Of a DNA stretch of 64,000 nt, positions 27,640-36,269 are shown piece after piece. How positions within the stretch are numbered: position 1 is the first letter of the stretch; each line of letters starts with the position of its first letter. Where the stretch lies: the NCBI GenBank assembly GCA_942159475.1, contig OW804097.1, positions 38,762,298 to 38,826,297 on the forward strand. The letters are read 5' to 3'. Both the position numbers and the translations under genes were made by a program. The notes below the pieces were generated by a model. It saw only the letters and a program-made list of their open reading frames with translations. It made no database searches and had not been told where the DNA came from. Source of the DNA: Sthenelais limicola. Its lineage: Eukaryota > Annelida > Polychaeta > Phyllodocida > Sigalionidae.

Positions 27640-29930
27640 AAAAGCTAAATTTAAGACCAAAATCAGGTTCAATTTATAAAAGCTATTGGGTCGGCTGCAG
27701 TGACGAAGGGCACTATCTAAGCCAGTGTGAGAAGCAAAGAGCCCATGTAAAAGCCTTGGACGAATTGCTTGCCATGTTGGCTGCCACTAAGAACAATCTG
27801 ATTCTGTCCCGTTATGATCAGTCTGCAAACTGCTAAGATAGTAGAACTAGATAAATTCAGTTCACCAATAGTAGACATGGAATTGTTGAAGCTGATGACC
27901 CGGCCACTGAATGCCCTCTAGAAAGAATAATGTGTGGTTCAGATTTGGCCAAGGCGGAGGATCAGATTAAGCTATTGGACCTGCTTTTGAAATACAAAGA
28001 CTGCTTTAGGTGAAACCTTGGGACATACAAATAAGGTTTGCCATGTCATTGACACAGGTGATGAGGCTTCCATTGAATATATGTACAGGCGCCTACTGAG
28101 AGTACGTCAGGATGCTGCCGAAAAGCAGATCGGAAATATGCTAGAAAAAGGGTTGATTGAACCAAGTAATAGCCTGTGGCGGTCAGCCATAGCAATTGTC
28201 AAGAAAAATGATGGGGATGACCACTTCTGTGTCAATTACAGGCTGGTTAACTCTGTAATGAAGAAAGATTTCTTTCCCCTGCCTCAGACCGATGAAAGTA
28301 TTAAGGCATTGGGTGGAAACCTATGGTTTATTACATTGGATCTGGAGCTATTGACAAGTTAGCATGGACAAGGACAGTAAGGAAAAGACTGCCTTTGTCT
28401 CGAATATGGGGCTCTTTCAGTTCTGTGTGATGAGCTTTGGATTTTGTAATGCCCCGGCTACCTCCAAGTGCATGATGGAGCCAATGCTATCCAGGTTGTG
28501 CTGGAAGTGTTGCTGGATGATGTGATCATTTTCGGATAGACAAATGCTGAAAATGTCCTGCAAAAAATATGGAATAGGAGTTGAAACTGAAACATAAGAA
28601 ATATGAATTTTTTAAGTTGAATGTTGGATACTTGGGTAGAATTGTCTCCCAAGCCAGGATCAGGGCAGATCCACATAAGATCGGGCAGGTGCAAGCGTGG
28701 CCTGTCCCAGCTATGATAAAGCAAGTTTGTCAGTTTCTTGGATTTGCCTCATACTATTGAGAATCATACCTGATTTCTCTGCGGTAGCTGCACCTATACA
28801 GGCTTTTGAACTTGGCTCAGAGCAGAAAAATACTCGCCCTGTGGAATTTGATGCTGACTGTATTAAAGCATTCATTGCCTAAAAGTGCTTGTTAACATCT
28901 GTCCTAGGATATTGTCAATCCATGTACTATTATCCTGGATACGGATGCCTGTGGATTTGGTATGGCTGGTGTATGGCACAGAGGAATTATTGTGCCACAA
29001 AAAGAGAAGTATTAGCTGTTCTTACATATCTTGCTAAATTTTAGCATATCATAGGGCAGCATGACTTTGAGAACTAATCATGCTTTGTTGAAATGGTTTA
29101 TGAACACATGGGATCCATCCAGTATGCTGGCATGATGCAACCATTTTCTCCTCTCTAGTGGGTGATCAGTTGAAGATTGCATAAGAAGATGATGAAATCA
29201 TTCACTGGGTAAAGTCAGTACTACAGAAAATCATTCCTAAACCCCAACACAAAGCTTTGTTGGTAGATTGGGATGAGTTCAGTTATTGTATGGGAAAATT
29301 AAAATCATTGAAAGTTGATAATGACTTGCTATGTATGGATTGGGTGAGTGAAAACAGGGTAAACTACATCTGGGTGGCAGTCCCCATGACTCTTAGGATG
29401 GTGCTGTTCTGCACTTTGAACAGGAATAAACTGCAACACTTCAGTGAATTCAGGCTGTGAGGCCAAAATTCTATGGGACAGAAACAGGAGATTTTTCTTG
29501 CCCAAGTGTTTTTGTGGAGGAAATTCCGTCACTCAGGTTTGTGAGACAGCAGCTGGAACATTCAGCCGTGTATCAGATTTGCTACTTCAAAAGATGATAT
29601 TGTATGGATATTGTATGGAGATATGCCACCCCTATGGCTCAAAAGAAATATGGCCCTGAGTGGGATGGTCCTTTTTAAGTCATACAACATGTGTAAGGGA
29701 CTACCTATGAGCTACAAACAAGTGAAGGGATTCTCAGATGGAATGTTGACTTACTGAAGCTAGCTTTCGGGTTGGATGGTAAGCTGATCCAGTTGGATAA
29801 CTTACATCTAGAGCACCCAAGTATCAGACAGAACCTGCTTCAAATCAACTGCCAGGTTGGCCGGAGTCAAATGATCGGGGTGAGAGCCTGATAGAGAGTG
29901 CTGAGACACCTTAAAGTTCTGATAGCATGG
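27640..29930 (+). pseudogene. Ty3/gypsy-like pol remnant
   Basis: Broken plus-strand frames in the usual gypsy order. Near 28018-28362 is RT with LEKGLIEPSNSLWRSAIAIV, FCVNYRLVN, FFPLPQTDE and NLWFITLDLE. At 28362-28545 come KEKTAFVSNMGLFQF, FGFCNAPAT and the LLDDVIIFG active-site box, followed by a stop. Degraded RNase H-like sequence lies at about 28900-29150. At about 29290-29450 is an integrase zinc-region-like stretch (NDLLCMDW, VPMTLR). Integrase C-terminal text (KYGPEWDGPF) is near 29650. There are many stops and shifts. I did not find LTRs belonging to it. It sits in the loop of the long inverted repeat. Confidence 0.8.
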
Positions 29931-30070
29931 AAGTGGTAACCCCTCTGCCCTTAGCTATGACTATGAATGATATTTTGAAATCTTGTCACCTGGAAGGGCA
30001 GCTGAAATGCCCAAGGCTAGCCAGTGATAGGTATGGCTATGGGCAGCAGCGATGGAAAATAGGAGGTAGA

Positions 30071-30400
30071 TTACACAACAAGAAGTACAAATGTAGAAGG
30101 CCCAGGGTCAAGGGCAACAGACAAAGGTTGAAAGGTCATTTCCAGGTCAAGCTCATTTGCATATAGGCATTCCGCCTTGTGGGTAGGACAAGCCAAAGCT
30201 TTATGGTCCTTGTTGCACAGTCTACACACTTGGCTATGACAGCATTTACCGTTATACTCCTTATAATTGTAGTAGTAACAAATGCTCTTCTGGAAATTCG
30301 CTGGCACAGCAGCCTTAGGAGGCTTTTTGGACTTCTTCTTATCCTCCGTAGAATTAGCAGAGGAAGGGGGTGTGGACATAGCGGCCGGATGAAGAGCCAT
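30071..30400 (-). pseudogene. Gag-like fragment with zinc-knuckle motif
   Basis: A 109-codon minus-strand frame with a basic, proline-rich start (KKSKKPPKAAVP) and a Cys/His cluster: CYYYN, GKCCHSQVCRLCNKDH, ACPTHK. The C-x2-C-x3-H-x4-C spacing is close to a retroelement zinc knuckle, and paired clusters of this type occur in gag-like proteins. It runs opposite to the nearby gypsy-like pol, so it is probably from a different element. No Met-to-stop unit of normal gag length remains. Confidence 0.5.
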
Positions 30401-30494
30401 GCTTTGAGCCTCATGACAAACCCAGATAGGTCGCTGTCAATAACATGGGATACAACCTCACGATTGTATAAGACCAAGGCACTGTTTTTGTATG

Positions 30495-30646
30495 TGTAAT
30501 GACCCTTGAAAAACTGTCTTCCTTAACCGGGAATCAAACCACAGAACTCCCGCTATGCGCGCGGACATGCTACCATTACACCACCGAGGTTGACTGATTC
30601 TGAAAGGCCACCACTGTAACCAGATTCCACACTCTAGGCTACTACA
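30495..30646 (-). repeat. 3' LTR of the TRIM element (in element orientation)
   Basis: 152 bp, the same ends as its partner. It is adjacent to the polypurine tract. All six mismatches to the other LTR fall between 30524 and 30563. Confidence 0.8.
30520..30589 (-). repeat. tRNA-like module in 3' LTR
   Basis: The same 70-nt layout as in the other LTR, but the B-box is GGTTTGATTCC and the anticodon-type loop would present GCA instead of GTA. Confidence 0.6.
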
Positions 30647-30741
30647 CTATCCCTTACTCTTTCTGCACGAAATTCATATGATTTCATGCTCAGAGACAGT
30701 GAATACTACCTTTACTGAGTGTGACCGGCCACGGCACCAAA

Positions 30742-30893
30742 TGTAATGACCCTTGAAAAACTGTCTTCCTCAACCGGGAATCGAACCACGGATCTCCCGC
30801 TATACGCGCTGACATGCTACCATTACACCACCGAGGTTGACTGATTCTGAAAGGCCACCACTGTAACCAGATTCCACACTCTAGGCTACTACA
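30742..30893 (-). repeat. 5' LTR of the TRIM element (in element orientation)
   Basis: 152 bp, TGTA...TACA ends. It carries the better-preserved tRNA-like module (30767-30836), with an intact B-box core GGTTCGATTCC. Confidence 0.8.
30767..30836 (-). repeat. tRNA-like module in 5' LTR
   Basis: 70 nt. Acceptor-like ends CCTCGGT and GTTGAGG pair with three wobbles. An A-box-like TGGTGTAATGGTAGC and B-box GGTTCGATTCC are present. A 7-nt anticodon-type loop would present GTA. T-stem pairing is imperfect and no encoded CCA is present, so I do not call it a functional tRNA gene. Confidence 0.65.
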
Positions 30894-31604
30894 TATGTGT
30901 TTAGATGGGCATGCCACAGTGCATCCACAAGTCTAAGAACGAACTGATTTTGTGCAATTTTGAACAATTAATCATATATGTGATATTAAAATGCATATGA
31001 TGAATATATTCATCATGAACATGAGTATCATTTCCGCAACATTTATTGCCTATAATCAAAAGTATTGCTGAGATTTCACCCATTGTTTACTTTTACCCCA
31101 CTGCCAAGCAGTGGGCCGGGCCGTGAGGGACTCCAGCTCTTGACCACCATAGCAACCAAGCTGAAAATCTCCAACTTTCCCCCTCAATTTCTTAAATTAT
31201 ACACAATTGTCGGAAAAACGGAACAAACGACTGCAATGTATGAACAATACTTGATAGATGCATGTAAGCTCATAGCATTTTGACCCGTTTATGTAATATT
31301 GTGAAAGGGTTGAAAACAGGTATTTTAGCACTGAAGTCAATGGGGCATGGCTGTTGTATTCACCCAAGCACTTGCCGCCGAATGTAGTGCCACCTGTAAA
31401 TACCCAGATTCCTGTCTCAAAGAATATCAGCCAAGGATATGGCATTGTTTGGTATTACCAACATGTGGCCCCTGTGAGTGACACACACAGACAGCCAGGA
31501 ATTGGCTCAATGTAGCCTGAGGTCCCAGCCACTCCTCCCTCTATAATGAGGACCAACTAAGACTGGATACACTGTAGTCACTTAATTATGGTAATGGAAT
31601 TTAT

Positions 31605-33241
31605 ATAGTGAAATACAAAATGGCCACCAAAACATTCCATTTAGAACATGACATAATGATATATGTGCCTAGAGGAACATACAAAAAATAATATGTCTTC
31701 TGAAAATTGTATGTGTGCATGCTAATTTCTAACTAGCTTAATCAATTTATATAAAGACATGTGAAAGGCTTGATATTTGAGGAAAATACAGAAATTTAAA
31801 CCCAGTGGCTGTTTTCAACAAAGATGCAGTTGCTTGCATTGTGTTATGTTGAAAAGCATCAATTTTGTATCATCAAACATTGCAAATCATAAAAAGGAAA
31901 AAAATATTACCCAAAAAACATATTCCTTAGGATTCCCCACTCCAGAATGCCATACCATAAGATTTTAAATGGTGTTTCTATCACCAAAATTGATCAGTAT
32001 AATAGGCATGTTATGATTTAAGTGGTTTTGATATTGAAATCCAAGATGGCGCCCAAAACATTCCATTTTGAACATCACACTTATCATATCCACCTAAAAG
32101 ACTATCAAAAATAGTATCTGCTGTGAGAATTTGATGTGTGTTCCCCAACTTCCTCACTCATATTTAGCTATTTCTTATATAAAATTCTGTGTGAAAATCT
32201 TGATATTTGAGAGAAATAGACAAATTCCAAGTTTATAGCTATGTTTGACAATGGTATGGCTATTTGCTGCATTCAATGACATTCATTTTGAATTACCAAA
32301 ACATTCCAAATAATAAGGAAACAAAAAAATCCAACAAACACATATTCCTTGAGATTTCTTGCCCCAGATAACCAAGATATCTTGCCCCAGATAACCATAG
32401 AACCACATTTTAAATGGTGTTTATATCAAAATAATTGATAAGAATATAGTCATTTCATGGTGTTTGTGGTATTAAAATTGAAATCCAAGATGGCCGCCAA
32501 GACATTCCATTTAGAAAATTACTCATATATGCATTTTTGAGTTTCAAAAGTCCTGAAAAATAAATATGTGTATATATAATAATGTATTACTTATATTTAA
32601 CCAAATACATTAACATACATCTGACAATATTGATATTTAAGACGAATATACCTTTTTAGGCCAGTGGCTGTACGGCTGTTTGGACGATTATACAGGCATT
32701 TGTTGTGTCAAGAAGCATCCATTTTGAATTGTCCGAGAGCTACCAAACTTTCAATATTATAAGAAAGTAACATAGTAAGGATAAAAAAATCTTATATTTA
32801 ATCTCCAACCAAAGAAAACCACACAATCAGATTTGAAACTGTGTTTTTATAAAAAATGTTGAAAAAGATATAGCCATTTTGTGATGCTAAAAAGCATTGA
32901 ATATGAAATCCAAGATGGCCGCTAAAACATTCCATTCCGAAATTCATGCATATATCCATCTAAAAGAATGTTCAAAATAGTACCTTTTCAGAAAATTGCA
33001 TGAGTGTATGACAATTGTTCACCTTTATTTAGTTAAATGCCTATATATGCATTTACATCTTTTGAGAAATCATCATTGTTTACAAGAAATATTGGTTTCC
33101 AAGGTAACCTCAAATATAGGCAGATATCTCCAAATCCACACCAAATCACCAGATTTCAATATCAGATCTCAATCGGGGAGGGTCTTAGCTTCAATTTGGT
33201 ATAATATGGTGGTGTTATTATTTCATGCGAGCTGACCCCCA
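31605..33241 (-). repeat. Right arm of long inverted repeat, four ~420-bp units
   Basis: Complementary markers (CCAAGATGGCCGCC type) are spaced about 422, 446 and 424 bp, mirroring the left arm unit for unit. This shows that the arm existed as a tandem array before or during inversion. Confidence 0.8.
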
Positions 33242-33337
33242 TTTTTTGCCCCCCTTGCTGCAGCACTAGTAACTCCGCGTTGGGAGCTCCCTATAGTCAA
33301 TATTAATTTGATTAATGTGATAAATAAAAGGCCATAT

Positions 33338-33575
33338 CTAAAATGTGTTGTCTCTTCTCGCTTGTAAGGGCCAGATATATAAAGTTTTATGCTCTTGGTC
33401 TACATTACCATATTTAAAATAAATTTTATTAAAGATGATTCGCAGAGCCAGGTTTTGTTGAGACTGTAGTGTTTGTAATAGGGCTTTAGGGGCTGAGTCA
33501 TATATAAAATCGCATGAATCAATATTGGGGAGGATGGCCATTTTGTATAGGTCATGTTTAGCTTTCTGGGTCGGA
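33338..33575 (-). pseudogene. LINE reverse transcriptase C-terminal fragment
   Basis: Minus-strand frame with ILPNIDSCDFIYDSAP followed by LLQTLQSQQNLALRIIFNK and PLQARRD. This is the segment after the RT core in CR1/Jockey-like LINEs. It differs clearly from the corresponding part of the 44.4-kb element, so it belongs to another family. No RT core or 3' tail is visible beside it. It begins about 100 bp outside the long inverted repeat. Confidence 0.7.
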
Positions 33576-33904
33576 GGGTTTAAAAAATAATAAGCCCCTA
33601 GTCAAATAATATGGTATAAGCGTAAGCTCTGGTTAAAATCGAATTTTACATTATGTCAAGTTCCAGTTTGAATACAATCATTAAACATAAGCCCCAGTTT
33701 ATAATATCATTAAAAACGATAAGCACAAGTTTAAATGAAATCAGTAAAGAAATCAGTCCATTATATCGAGAGGAGAGTGTGCCCTTTATAATGGATATCT
33801 AGTTAGAATGTTGTCAGTCAGTCATGAGGCCATGGAAGTGCGCAAAGGGATTAAATGAAGGCAGTATTGGCCAAGTCGAATCTACGTCCAAACCTTTGAA
33901 GCTA

Positions 33905-34075
33905 ATTCACAGAGTGCATTTTACTAGCAGCTTGGCCTTGGAAATGATTGGTATCTCTATATCGATCAGGGCCTCAGAAAGTATCCAGTTTGCATTCACC
34001 TATCCTCTCAAGAAACCCAAATGTGAAACAAAAATGAGGTTTAAATACTGTTCAAAATAACCGAAGAGTTTCTTT
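33905..34075. mobile_element. Short TIR element (GTGGGTCAGATCGTCAG family), diverged inverted copy 4
   Basis: On the minus strand 34070-33950 reads GGTTATTTTGAACAG, CCTCATTTTTGTTTCACATT and TGGGTTTCTTGAGAGGATAG, matching the interior of the copy at 21425. Confidence 0.5.
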
Positions 34076-34130
34076 TAATCAACACAATACGTAATACATA
34101 CATTTTTGTAGAGCCTCAGACAAATACCGA

Positions 34131-34190
34131 TTTGACTATACTACTTACATCTCGATACTATAGTACCGAGATGTAAGTAGTATAGTCAAA
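34131..34190. repeat. 60-bp hairpin, perfect 24-bp arms
   Basis: TTTGACTATACTACTTACAT at the outer left pairs with the complement at the right. The 12-nt centre is itself partly palindromic. It abuts the purine-tract element. Confidence 0.85.
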
Positions 34191-34195
34191 TTTGC

Positions 34196-34822
34196 TATTG
34201 CAAAGTACCTGTCCTCCGGACGGTCCCCCTCTCTCCCCACATTTCCCCCTCTTTTCCCTCCGCCTTTTCTCTGTCTCTCATACCTGTTTTTCTCTCCCAA
34301 CCCCATCTCCGATTCTCTGTTTCTCATACCTGTTTTTCTCTCCCAACCCCATCTCCGATTCCCTGTTCTCCCTCCCCTCTTCCTCATGCTCCCCCTTTTC
34401 GCTTTCTCTCTCTCCCTCTCTCCCTTCCCCTACATTCTCTCCCTCCCCTCTTTTCCCTCTCCCTCTTCTTTCCCTCCCCCTCTCCTATTTCCCCACCCTC
34501 TCCCGTTTTTTCACTCTCCCCTCATACAACCTCTCTCTCCCCTCCCCCTCTCCAATACCCCCACCCCTCTCCCACCCCTCTTCTTCACTCTCCCACTTCT
34601 CTGCATGTAGTGGCAAATGACGTAGTATATCACAGGGGCTTTCCCAGGCTATAAATAGAGTGTGTAGATCCCAATTTAAAAATGGCTTCAAAATCACATT
34701 TTCACCCCAGATACATTCACAAACCACATAATGTCCTCCAGACAGGATTGACGGACTTGCAGACCAACACGAGAGGTGGGGAGATCCCAGATTCCCAGAA
34801 CATGCGTGACAAAAAACTCTTC
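34196..34822 (-). repeat. Polypurine-core repeat element, copy 2 (inverted)
   Basis: Read on the minus strand, 34822-34620 matches the 5' part of the 3-kb copy (CATGTTCTGGGAATCTGGGA, GGGTGAAAATGTGATTTTGA, TATAAATAG...CTGGGAAAGCCCCTG). An about 400-bp purine tract follows (34610-34215), ending GGAGAGAGGGGGACC as in copy 1. Confidence 0.7.
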
Positions 34823-35254
34823 TAGAGCTTTATATATTAGATAGAGTACATGATTGCATGTAGGCACTTATGTCTTAAAATATATTGCTACTCAGTGTAC
34901 ACATCGGCTATGTGCGCATATTATTGTTTTAAATGCTTCCCACATGGTAGAGCTGATTACAATACGGTACTATTTTAACTTCTACTTTCTTTTATCATAT
35001 ACTTGATAATGAACGACGTCCATTAATCTGCTTGTATAATATCACACGATCTGTCTCCAACGTATGAGTAATTATAGTAACAGAGTAATTATAGGCTTTA
35101 ATAGTTTATTGTTATTTCTCCTCCTCAACGCTACCTGGGATCATTACAAATGTCCTCACCTGTTCCTAGTACTTATCATTTCCAGCTTAATGTAGTAGAA
35201 TTTACACAATATATAGAGCTGGCGAATGTAATTGTCTGATGCTCAGATCTATAT

Positions 35255-35891
35255 ATTATACGCGCATGCTATATGAGAGGTGCTATAAGTGGGGTGCTAT
35301 AAAGATAGTCATATAGGACGCGTCCTATAAAAATGTAGTTGTCTAAGAATAGCTCTGACTCAGCACTTCCGCTGTCTCCGCGGAGATCCCCGCGGAGATC
35401 CCCGCGGAGATCCCCGCGATCGGTAATCCACCTGTGATTATAACAATACATAATAAACATCACACCATTAAATAGAGAATTAAATTAACTTAATTAAGTT
35501 AACTTGGTTGAACTAAAACGTTCATATCGTAGCCATTTCTTGAGCTACAATAATAAACATCACACCATTAAATAGAGAATTAAATTCTCTATCAAATGAT
35601 GTAAGATTTATTATTGTAGCTCAAGAAATGGCTACGATATGAACGTTTTAGTTCAACCAAGTCAGTAAGTAAACACTGCATGATCACACAGTCCTGACAG
35701 CTCACCGTTGTAGCCTACTGACGGTGCTCTCAGCGGGGCAGCAGGGGCTCTCTGAGAGTTCTTTAATACTTTTTCAGTGATATATGATGATGATCAAATT
35801 TTATGCACATATGATAAATATAGAATGGAACTCGCCAGCAATAATCGAAAATTTTCGATTATTGCTGGCGAGTTCCATTCTCTCTATATAT
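35255..35891 (-). mobile_element. Hairpin-ended non-autonomous element, copy 2 (inverted relative to 9 kb)
   Basis: Same order of blocks as the 9-kb copy when read on the minus strand, with a perfect 60-bp palindrome (35822-35881) at its start. It carries an extra internal inverted repeat (35503-35557 with 35607-35661, 55 bp each). It also has a 12-bp tandem repeat (CCGCGGAGATCC, 35378-35418). The far end has ATAGGACGCGTCCTAT and AGCATGCGCG. Confidence 0.75.
35679..35891. repeat. 213-bp direct duplication, first copy (ends in 60-bp palindrome)
   Basis: Appears identical to 36054-36266, 375 bp away. It contains ACTGACGGTGCTCTCAGCGG and the perfect palindrome at 35822-35881. Confidence 0.85.
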
Positions 35892-36053
35892 GGTTGGTAT
35901 AACATTGTTATACTACTATATCTGAGCGGCAAGATGATCACCTGACCTAACCGGAAGGAAGTGCCTGTTGCTAGGCAACTCAACCGCGCCAACTTTGAAC
36001 ACTCACATTCATACAAAGCTGTTTCAACTAGTCGGTCCTGTTTGGATTTCTTT

Positions 36054-36266
36054 CATGATCACACAGTCCTGACAGCTCACCGTTGTAGCCTACTGACGGT
36101 GCTCTCAGCGGGGCAGCAGGGGCTCTCTGAGAGTTCTTTAATACTTTTTCAGTGATATATGATGATGATCAAATTTTATGCACATATGATAAATATAGAA
36201 TGGAACTCGCCAGCAATAATCGAAAATTTTCGATTATTGCTGGCGAGTTCCATTCTCTCTATATAT
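36054..36266. repeat. 213-bp direct duplication, second copy
   Basis: Same sequence as 35679-35891, including the perfect palindrome at 36197-36256 (arms of 30 bp, AGAATGGAACTCGCCAGCAA outermost). Confidence 0.85.
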
Positions 36267-36269
36267 AAC

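Larger units (their letters stand above)
30495..30893 (-). mobile_element. TRIM-like miniature LTR retroelement with tRNA-like LTRs
   Basis: Two 152-bp direct repeats (30742-30893 and 30495-30646) start TGTA and end TACA on either strand. They flank a 95-bp interior. The 4-bp sequence TATG flanks the whole (30491-30494 and 30894-30897), a good target duplication. Read on the minus strand, the interior begins two bases after the first repeat with a primer-binding-site-like TGGTGCCGTGGCCGG (from 30739 down). It ends in a polypurine tract (GCAGAAAGAGTAAGGGATAG) beside the second repeat. There is no coding capacity. The repeats differ at 6 of 152 positions. Each contains a 70-nt tRNA-like module. 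The duplication, PBS and PPT together make an LTR-type element more likely than a SINE dimer. Confidence 0.82.
25960..33241. mobile_element. Foldback-type long inverted repeat (about 7.3 kb)
   Basis: The two arms (about 25960-27595 and 31605-33241) are inverted copies of each other. The outer 200 bp match best, for example ATTTCATGCGAGCT and GATATCTGCCTATATTTGAG with its complement at 33105-33135. Each arm holds four spaced copies of a unit of about 420 bp, marked by GGCCATCTTGGATTTC near 26303, 26737, 27152 and 27571. Its complement lies near 31622, 32044, 32490 and 32914. The loop (27.6-31.6 kb) contains a retroelement relic and a TRIM. No transposase of its own is visible. Divergence of the arms implies age. 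The exact outer ends and a target duplication were not settled. Confidence 0.8.

Noticed and set aside
30520..30836. Two functional tRNA genes
   Set aside because: T-stem mismatches, an atypical anticodon loop and the exact location inside LTR-like repeats argue for tRNA-like modules instead.
30495..30893. Dimeric SINE
   Set aside because: The 4-bp duplication, TGTA/TACA ends, PBS and PPT fit an LTR-type element better, and no A-tail is seen.
34192..34620. 142-codon proline/serine-rich frame on the plus strand
   Set aside because: Low-complexity C/T tract, inverted copy of the 3-kb repeat.
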